A stretch of 39,969 nt of DNA from Rivularia sp. MS3 (lineage in GTDB: Bacteria; Cyanobacteriota; Cyanobacteriia; Cyanobacteriales; Nostocaceae). Below are positions 35,148 through 39,969 of the stretch, one piece after another. A program made the translations under genes and the position numbers. Each line of letters begins with the position of its first letter. The first letter of the stretch is position 1. The DNA lies in NCBI GenBank assembly GCA_019192545.1, contig JAHCMI010000084.1, positions 1 to 39,969 of the forward strand. Reading direction: 5' to 3'. Below the pieces are notes generated by a model. That model was not told the origin of the DNA, made no database searches, and worked only from the letters and a program-made list of their open reading frames with translations.

Positions 35148-35897
35148 CTAATGATCTAAGAAAAGCAATCCTTCTGACTGAAAAATAAATTCCAATGCTT
35201 CTTGGGGATAGTTACCAACAGTTCCAAACATCGAATCAAAGACCTCTTCTTTTCGCATTCCATTTTTGCGACAGTAAGCAGATGCTTTTCTTCCTAAACT
35301 ATTTGCTTGGGATTTACCTAATTTGATTTTGTGAAGATTTGCGTAACCAATAACCGTAAAATAGTGACCTTTGGGCGATTCGATGCGGTCGAGTTCTGCA
35401 TCTATCCCCTGCAACCATTTATCATGTGCTTCAAACGACTCAGTTAAATGTTCGGTTTTAGCCAAAAGTATACGTTGCTGACACTCTATTTGACATTGAA
35501 TCTCTAAAAATTTGGATAATTTTTGATTAATCTCTAACCCAAATTGCAATGTTTTCTGTTTTTGGGAACGCCACTCTTTCTCTAATTGCAAATACCACTT
35601 TCTCACTTCTCGACCTTTTTCAGTTCTTGCCATCATTGCAAAAGATTTAGCACAGTCGATTGTCAGCATCAGTTTTTCTAATTGAACACCCCCTCCCTGA
35701 GAGCGCTTAACCATATTATCATTTCGGATAATATGGTCAAAGTCTTGCCCTATAGTAAATCCAGCTTTTTCAAATGCTCGTTTTGCATTACCTTTTGTAC
35801 TGAATTCCAACCATTGCCAATAGATATCAAAATCCACAGGAAACTGTTCTTCTGACTCTAATTGAGCCAGTATTTCTTGCTTTATAAGATTATTCAC
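35148..35897 (-). CDS. AntA/AntB-type antirepressor-like protein, 249 aa
   Basis: The N-terminal 115 residues match the AntA/AntB pattern: DIYWQWLEFSTKGNAKRAF, GFTIGQDFDH, then LEKLMLTIDCAKSFAMMART and KGREVRKWYLQLEKEW. The rest is a coiled-coil (about 118-170) and a C-terminal domain (HYFTVIGYANLHKIKLGKSQ onward) of the sort attached to phage antirepressors (ORF6C/KilAC-like). Such proteins relieve repression during phage or plasmid induction. It lies upstream of the replication gene on the same strand and may control replication or transfer. No cognate repressor is visible in the window. Confidence 0.75.
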   Translation of the reverse strand: MNNLIKQEILAQLESEEQFPVDFDIYWQWLEFSTKGNAKRAFEKAGFTIGQDFDHIIRNDNMVKRSQGGGVQLEKLMLTIDCAKSFAMMARTEKGREVRKWYLQLEKEWRSQKQKTLQFGLEINQKLSKFLEIQCQIECQQRILLAKTEHLTESFEAHDKWLQGIDAELDRIESPKGHYFTVIGYANLHKIKLGKSQANSLGRKASAYCRKNGMRKEEVFDSMFGTVGNYPQEALEFIFQSEGLLFLDH

Positions 35898-36259
35898 TTG
35901 TACATTACCTAGAATAGTTTAACGCCATAAACATTTCGCGCCCCCTGCCTTGCTCCCGCAGTAAAGCAGGCATTGCGTACATTTCAAGTTCATCCCAGAA
36001 TTACAAAGAACGTCCGAGCTAATTTGAGCAAGATTTCTTATCGATTTTATGTCCAGACTGAGCGTGAATCTCGTACCGTTTAGTTGTTGTGCTTGAATAC
36101 AAAATATGCACCCGCTTATTCAAACATAACAGAAGATTTTTAAGTAATTTTATCAGTTGCGCTTAATACTCATTTCCAAATGTTGAATGTATTGAACTAA
36201 AAACAAATCATCCAAAAGGAATAAAAAATAATTCTTTATTTACTAATGCCTATTAGATA

Positions 36260-36276
36260 AATACATGAAATGTATT
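36260..36276. promoter_or_regulatory. Perfect palindrome, candidate operator
   Basis: AATACAT, a 3-nt spacer, then ATGTATT is a perfect 7-bp inverted repeat of operator size. It lies 360 bp upstream of the antirepressor start in a gene-free region. Confidence 0.3.
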
Positions 36277-36746
36277 CGGTATTCTCATCTTTACGATATT
36301 TGATACAAATACTTGTTAGTAGATTTTAGATATAACTACGTAAACGAGAATCTTCTGTTTTTATATGCTATGTTGTTTTCATTTTTGTCTTACTTGAATT
36401 AGAAATAAAAGTATGAATCTGCTTTCTAGTTTCATAATTATCCGTTTATATTTTTTGATAAATACCTATTCAAATTAGCAAGGAAATAAGATTCGGATGG
36501 ACGATTTTCTATAAATATCCAACGTTAAAAAAATTACATATAAACATAGACAATTTATTCTATATTTTTTAAATATTTCAATCATAATCAGCATAATAAA
36601 CCGATATAAGCTATTTATAGTAGGAATATGGTGAATTTTAGAGAAATGTTTTTAAAAATCCAGATAAAGTTCAGTATTCGGTTATTAGCTATATGATTAG
36701 GCACTTTTATAATTGGGTGTCTCATTATCTACTATCAATGTATCCC

Positions 36747-36775
36747 TTGATATGAGTATTTATGATGAATATCAA
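36747..36775. promoter_or_regulatory. Inverted repeat TTGATAT/ATATCAA, candidate operator
   Basis: Perfect 7-bp arms lie 15 nt apart, in the gene-free region about 360 bp before the excisionase-like gene. Confidence 0.25.
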
Positions 36776-37134
36776 TATCTATGGTGGCTACGTATCAAAT
36801 TGCAATAAATAGTTACAATAATATACAGCTTGATTTTTGCTTGAAATTCTTTGTCCGCTGAAAAATTGCCAAATATAGCCAACGAATGTATAAATAGTTG
36901 AAGGAAATGATGATGTGTTGTTTGATTGTTTGCTTTATCCGATAAATTAAGTTAATTGATTTTATTTGAAGTTAGTACCTCTTTGTTTTTGTGGTATTGA
37001 GCAAGGAAATTTCTAGCTTTTGATAAAGGTGAATTCGAGTTTCACCTGTAAATTTTGAGTTAAGTAATTAACTAAAAATAAATAAAACATAGGCTGCGCT
37101 ACCTACATATTCCATTGTATTTAGGAAAAACACG

Positions 37135-37410
37135 ATGTTTCAGTTTGCTAATAAACATTTAGCTTCTTCGAGGCTAAATCTGAGTTGCGCCACACTCAAG
37201 AAATATCGATTGGATGGAACGTGGATTGAAGGAACTCATTGGATAAAAGTTAATAGTCGCTGTGTTCTTTACAATCTTGAATTAATCCAAGATTGGTTGC
37301 ACAATCGTTACGACCCAATAGCTCATCACAGAGCAATTGATTTGTATCATGCGAGTTTAGCAAGTAATAAAAAACGTAATTCCCAAAAACAAAGTTTGAA
37401 GCGCAATTGA
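37135..37410 (+). CDS. xis-like: Excisionase-like small DNA-binding protein, 91 aa
   Basis: The N-terminal 60 residues (LNLSCATLKKYRLDGTWIEG, THWIKVNSRCVLYNLELIQD, WLHNR) follow the winged-helix excisionase pattern of the DUF1233 type: helix, TLKxYR-G, EGTHW, a strand, then WLxNR. A HHRAIDLYHASL helix follows, as in that family. Excisionases bend attachment-site DNA and push the integrase toward excision. An AGGAAA ribosome site precedes the ATG. The gene converges on the integrase gene, 44 bp apart. Confidence 0.75.
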   Translation: MFQFANKHLASSRLNLSCATLKKYRLDGTWIEGTHWIKVNSRCVLYNLELIQDWLHNRYDPIAHHRAIDLYHASLASNKKRNSQKQSLKRN

Positions 37411-37454
37411 AAATTGTTCAACAGATTTATGTCAGCACCCTGAATGCAAATAAT

Positions 37455-38630
37455 TTAAAAATCTGGCACAACAATTTCTCGACTTTGACCCGCATAATGA
37501 CGATAAATTATTTCTGGCGAATTACCAACTAGCATTGCGACATCCTTCACATTCATTCCATTCTTTAATGCCAAAGTAATAAAGGTATGTCGTGTTTGGT
37601 AAAGCTTTCGGTAATCTATACCATCCAGAAGAAGTAGCGTTGCTCTCCAGCCTCGATTCGTAAAGTTGTGGATATCAATCCACTTATTCTCTTTCGAGGG
37701 AAACACTTTATCTTCATCATTGACACGGGTAGGTTTTATTGATTTCAAAAATTCTGCTAGGCGAGAATTAATCGGAAAATTCCGTTTCTTCTGAGTCTTC
37801 AAGCCCCCTTTACAAATTAATCCAGACTCAGAAACCACTACGGCTTGTTCAAAACGAATGAAGCTAAAGTCTTTAGAAATGTGTTTCCACTGCAAGCCAG
37901 CACCTTCTGATGGTCTACAACCTGTCATAAACAAAAATTCAATCAAAGAGGCGTAATGTTTGTAATAGCGGCTATCTTTAAAAGCCTGGATAATCCTGTC
38001 GCGTTCTTCTTGGGTAAATGCATTAATGTCAGCATCCTCCTTTGAAGCTTTGGGAATCTTAATATCGCTTGCCATATCCCCAAAGGGATTTTCTTCTATT
38101 AAGCCGGATTTAACCGCCCAATCGCAGCAAGCTGAAATTTGGGTTAACATCCGTTTGCAAGAATTTGGAGTTTTATTGGCAACCAACCAATCTCGAATTG
38201 CTACTGCTTTATCAAGGGTTTTGAAAGGTAGATGTACGTTGATGCAGTTCCGAACTCTTTGAACGTCCTTAGCTAAGGTGCTAGGGGACAAACTACTACG
38301 TTTGAAGTCAATATAGCTTTCCCACAAATCAGCCAGGGATGCTGCTACTTCTGTCGGTTGTGGAGGTGGTGTAGATGCTTTAACTTTAGCGATTAAAGAT
38401 TCCGGTTTGTACTTAGCTAAAGTTGGGTCAAAATTTCCCGACAACATATCAAGCTCAATTTGCTTGGCTTTCATTTCTGCGAGCTTACGGTTGGCTACCG
38501 TATCTGAAAACCCAGTTGAAAGGTAATAACGTTTTCCTGCGAAACGGAAAACAAGCTGTAAACGCTCGTTGGAGATTTTTATTTGGACAGTACCTTTGGA
38601 TGATTTACGTTTTGGGGATTGGCTAGTCAT
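37455..38630 (-). CDS. int: Tyrosine recombinase (integrase), 391 aa
   Basis: The N-terminal arm-binding domain (about 14-70) contains QLVFRFAGKRYYLSTGFSD, a core-binding domain spans about 98-190, and a catalytic domain follows. Catalytic features are R239 in TGCRPSEGAGLQW, K near 278, the Y344-x-x-R347 box in LYQTRHTF (Tyr where His is usual) and the nucleophile, probably Y379, in IYRHYAG. The GH box reads GN (N370). These substitutions are seen in the cyanobacterial integrase type with GNSPE-IY-HYAG. The enzyme recombines attP with attB in tRNA-Phe, judging from the adjacent attachment site. The ATG at 38630 faces the attP arms, so its promoter overlaps them and it may autoregulate. Confidence 0.9.
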   Translation of the reverse strand: MTSQSPKRKSSKGTVQIKISNERLQLVFRFAGKRYYLSTGFSDTVANRKLAEMKAKQIELDMLSGNFDPTLAKYKPESLIAKVKASTPPPQPTEVAASLADLWESYIDFKRSSLSPSTLAKDVQRVRNCINVHLPFKTLDKAVAIRDWLVANKTPNSCKRMLTQISACCDWAVKSGLIEENPFGDMASDIKIPKASKEDADINAFTQEERDRIIQAFKDSRYYKHYASLIEFLFMTGCRPSEGAGLQWKHISKDFSFIRFEQAVVVSESGLICKGGLKTQKKRNFPINSRLAEFLKSIKPTRVNDEDKVFPSKENKWIDIHNFTNRGWRATLLLLDGIDYRKLYQTRHTFITLALKNGMNVKDVAMLVGNSPEIIYRHYAGQSREIVVPDF

Positions 38631-38646
38631 AGGGAACTCCTGAAAC

Positions 38647-38662
38647 CGCGTTGCGGAACGCG
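38647..38662. promoter_or_regulatory. Perfect hairpin CGCGTT/AACGCG in the integrase leader
   Basis: CGCGTT (38647-38652), a 4-nt GCGG loop and AACGCG (38657-38662) form a stable stem 16 nt before the integrase ATG. It could affect translation of the integrase or be a binding site. Confidence 0.35.
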
Positions 38663-38668
38663 CTTAAA

Positions 38669-38687
38669 TTTACCCCCAATTTACCCC
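38669..38687 (+). repeat. attP arm site pair, TTTACCCC x2 at 11-bp spacing
   Basis: Direct repeats TTTACCCC at 38669-38676 and 38680-38687 have an exact 11-bp period, about one helical turn. The same spacing and a closely similar octamer occur at two other places around the tRNA core. Confidence 0.6.
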
Positions 38688-38732
38688 CAAAATTTAGCTA
38701 ACCATATCCAAATATGTCCAACGTGGCTATTT

Positions 38733-38751
38733 TTTACACCACATTTACACC
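38733..38751 (+). repeat. attP arm site pair, TTTACACC x2 at 11-bp spacing (integrase side)
   Basis: TTTACACC at 38733-38740 and 38744-38751 is a direct repeat with 11-bp period. The identical octamer pair occurs on the other side of the core. Confidence 0.7.
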
Positions 38752-38789
38752 TCCGTAAATCGCTGAAACGGGGTTTTTGCGGTATTAAA

Positions 38790-38821
38790 AAACCCCCAGA
38801 AGCGTTAGCTGGTGGGGGTTT
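38790..38821 (-). terminator. Intrinsic terminator downstream of the tRNA-Phe 3' half
   Basis: On the minus strand AAACCCCCA pairs with TGGGGGTTT (38790-38798 with 38813-38821), followed by TTTTTT and an AT-rich tail. It starts 10 nt after the tRNA 3' end and would end a reconstituted tRNA-Phe transcript before it enters the integrase gene. The hairpin is symmetric and may also work on the other strand. Confidence 0.75.
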
Positions 38822-38830
38822 CATCTTGTA

Positions 38831-38875
38831 TGCCAGGAACGAGACTTGAACTCGTGACACGAGGATTTTCAGTCC
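38831..38875 (-). other. attP core: last 45 nt of tRNA-Phe(GAA), 5' half absent
   Basis: The minus strand reads GGACTGAAAATCC, then the 3' half of the anticodon stem, the variable loop, the T-arm (CACGAGTTCAAGTCTCGT, 38840-38857) and the acceptor end TCCTGGCA. The anticodon is GAA, so it is tRNA-Phe. CCA is not encoded, as is usual in cyanobacteria. Upstream of GGACTG the bases CTC do not complete the anticodon stem, and no D-arm or 5' acceptor strand follows. It is therefore not a tRNA gene but a conserved half of the kind carried by elements that integrate into tRNA genes. It lies 200 bp from the integrase start and between matching arm repeats. Confidence 0.85.
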
Positions 38876-38920
38876 GAGTAATTACCTTAATATATATACG
38901 TTTCAGCCGACAAAATCTGT

Positions 38921-38939
38921 TTTACACCATCTTTACACC
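38921..38939 (+). repeat. attP arm site pair, TTTACACC x2 at 11-bp spacing (far side)
   Basis: TTTACACC at 38921-38928 and 38932-38939 is the same octamer, spacing and orientation as the pair at 38733-38751, but on the other side of the tRNA core. Confidence 0.7.
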
Positions 38940-39281
38940 ATTTGATATTTTACTGTTTCAGAAATACGTATGAAAGTTATGTTCCTATACTGGCAAGCTT
39001 TTTGTACTATTACTTAAGCATTTTTATTCCTTAAAATCACACTACAAGATTAATTGTAAGTAAATATAGTCACTAGTATTTTTTATGTACTGTCAGTATT
39101 AAATTAAATTAATTTTATTTTATTGCGAATTCTATAATTGTTATATTCTGTAAGAAAAACTACGTGCTAATCCTACATCTTAACTAAAGCAAGAAATTTC
39201 AGTAGTAAACTATGCGAGTTTACTAAATAATCAGTAAAACAAAGTACAATTGAACTAAAATTTAGTAAACCTGATTTAATT
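38940..39281. other. AT-rich intergenic region beyond attP
   Basis: This 0.34-kb stretch has no gene or strong repeat. It should contain the promoter of the 39282 gene. The 90-codon minus-strand frame at 39173-39445 overlaps that gene and is a shadow. Confidence 0.4.
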
Positions 39282-39824
39282 TTGAATGAGCCTCGAAAAC
39301 TCGTAATTACTGATTTAGCAAAGGGTTTACCCGCTATTACACCTTCCTTTGGTGCTGCCTTGGCAGAAGCTTGCGCGGTATGCTTGGAGGAACAGAAACA
39401 TTCCCAGGGTGTGGAAATTACAGTTAATGGAGATTTTGATGCCAAATTTGAGCTATCCTGGCAACCAGTTACCGAACAAATGTTGCGTTGCTGGAATGAT
39501 GAAGAGTTTACAACAGAACAAGCAGCTTACGGCATTGCATTTTTGATTGTTAGAGAACTTACTGATTTAACAGTAATTGAACGCTCTCGGAAGGGTACGG
39601 GATTTGATTACTGGTTAGGCACTACGACGGATGTGGATGAAGGGCAACCATTTAAAAATAAAGTTAGGCTTGAAGTATCCGGTATACGAAAGGGTGATTC
39701 AAGCCGTGTCAAAGCTAGAATAAAACAAAAAAAGGAACAAACCGAAGTCTCAGATGGTGAATTCCCCGCATATATTATCATTGTCGAATTTAGTACACCT
39801 ATATCTTATGTAAAAAGGAAATGA
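39282..39824 (+). CDS. Conserved-looking hypothetical protein, 180 aa
   Basis: I do not know its function. The protein has a helical start (TPSFGAALAEACAVCLEEQK), a strand pair (VEITVNGDFDAKFELSWQP), MLRCWNDEEFTTEQAAYGIA, and the distinctive VIERSRKGTGFDYWLG (about 100-115). A beta-rich end follows, with KVRLEVSGIRKGDSSRVKAR. The composition looks like a real, cyanobacteria-type gene. The only available start is a TTG at 39282; no ATG lies upstream in frame, so the TTG is used or the 5' end was altered near the attachment site. Its stop overlaps the next ATG (ATGA). Confidence 0.65.
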   Translation: MNEPRKLVITDLAKGLPAITPSFGAALAEACAVCLEEQKHSQGVEITVNGDFDAKFELSWQPVTEQMLRCWNDEEFTTEQAAYGIAFLIVRELTDLTVIERSRKGTGFDYWLGTTTDVDEGQPFKNKVRLEVSGIRKGDSSRVKARIKQKKEQTEVSDGEFPAYIIIVEFSTPISYVKRK

Positions 39825-39969
39825 GTCAAATTCAAGAAAAACATACTACAGCGATGGATTTGGCGGAAGCAGCTTTTACTGCTAAACTTCAAGGTAACTT
39901 AGAACAAGCTTCGGAACTGATTCGAGAAGCATTTGAAAACGAGCAAGCAGCCGCAGAATTAATTGCTCA
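39821..39969 (+). CDS. Helical (TPR-like) protein, partial at right edge
   Basis: The frame opens with an ATG inside the ATGA overlap with the preceding stop and runs off the window after 49 codons. AMDLAEAAFTAKLQGNLEQA and SELIREAFENEQAAAELI are typical of a TPR-type helical hairpin. Nothing more can be said without the rest of the gene. The overlap shows it is translated together with the 180-aa protein. Confidence 0.6.
   Translation, partial: MSQIQEKHTTAMDLAEAAFTAKLQGNLEQASELIREAFENEQAAAELIA

Larger units (their letters stand above)
35898..37134. other. 1.2-kb AT-rich region, candidate control or origin region
   Basis: I find no gene here. Two perfect palindromes stand out: AATACATgaaATGTATT (36260-36276) and TTGATAT...ATATCAA (36747-36753 and 36769-36775). 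There are no obvious iterons or DnaA-box clusters. The size, AT content and place beside the replication and excision genes suit an origin or promoter region, which is inference. The block at 35936-35975 carries CCCCCTGCCTTGC-like repeat DNA. Confidence 0.4.

Noticed and set aside
35898-37134. Iteron-type origin
   Set aside because: I looked for direct repeats of 15-22 bp and found none; only separate palindromes are visible.
38619-38849. 76-codon + strand frame over the attachment region
   Set aside because: It is made of arm repeats, the terminator and the tRNA half, so it is not a gene.
38831-38880. Intact tRNA-Phe gene
   Set aside because: The 5' acceptor strand, the D-arm and part of the anticodon stem are absent; the upstream sequence is AT-rich arm DNA.

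Overview
The window looks like the mobile part of a filamentous, probably heterocyst-forming (Nostocales-type) cyanobacterium. The signs are low GC, scattered GCGATCGC (HIP1) octamers (for example 848-855), 7-bp tandem repeat arrays, GGAGGTTCCCTCC-type intergenic repeats, a Ycf46-like AAA+ protein and a tRNA-Phe half of cyanobacterial type. It reads as a conjugative and integrative plasmid or ICE. I name no species.

Layout. 1-712 (-): Dam-type adenine methyltransferase, cut by the left edge. 748-4548 (-): a 1266-residue protein with the hallmarks of a single-chain 'two-barrel' RNA polymerase (DFDGD, RSP, AFQ-R...KG, GIIAN, DGPKS motifs), the most striking gene here. 4647-5185 (+): two small proteins. 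5214-8456 (-): a maintenance operon with a ParM-like actin, a ParR-like adaptor, a ParA/MinD-like ATPase and a membrane protein. 9406-10986 (+): MobV relaxase fused to a Toprim-like tail. 10987-14000: accessory zone with a possible small RNA ending in an intrinsic terminator, a HTH-like protein, a mosaic repeat block, a decayed gene and a DUF4365 nuclease-like pair.

14120-30475 (-): one long conjugation block. In transcription order: VirB2-, VirB3-, VirB4-, VirB5-, VirB6-, VirB8-, VirB10- and VirB9-like proteins, a large exported protein, a membrane-anchored protein, the VirD4-type coupling ATPase, two unknowns and the AAA+ ATPase. I see no VirB11. A 5'-truncated transposase (31152-31871) separates this block from the replication gene (31978-35073, zinc finger, Toprim and P-loop) and an AntA/AntB-type antirepressor (35148-35897). 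A 1.2-kb AT-rich gap follows.

37135-38940: the integration module, with an excisionase-like protein, a tyrosine integrase and what looks like a complete attP. The attP is the last 45 nt of tRNA-Phe(GAA), without its 5' half, flanked on both sides by pairs of TTTAC(A/C)CC repeats spaced 11 bp. Because the integrase lies next to a half tRNA rather than a whole one, the sequence is best read as the circular (plasmid or excised) form, or as a tandem insertion. 39282 to the end holds two translationally coupled genes of unknown function.

Together the genes cover replication, segregation, DNA processing and transfer, and reversible integration at tRNA-Phe. The polymerase plus methyltransferase pair is cargo or a control module of unknown role.
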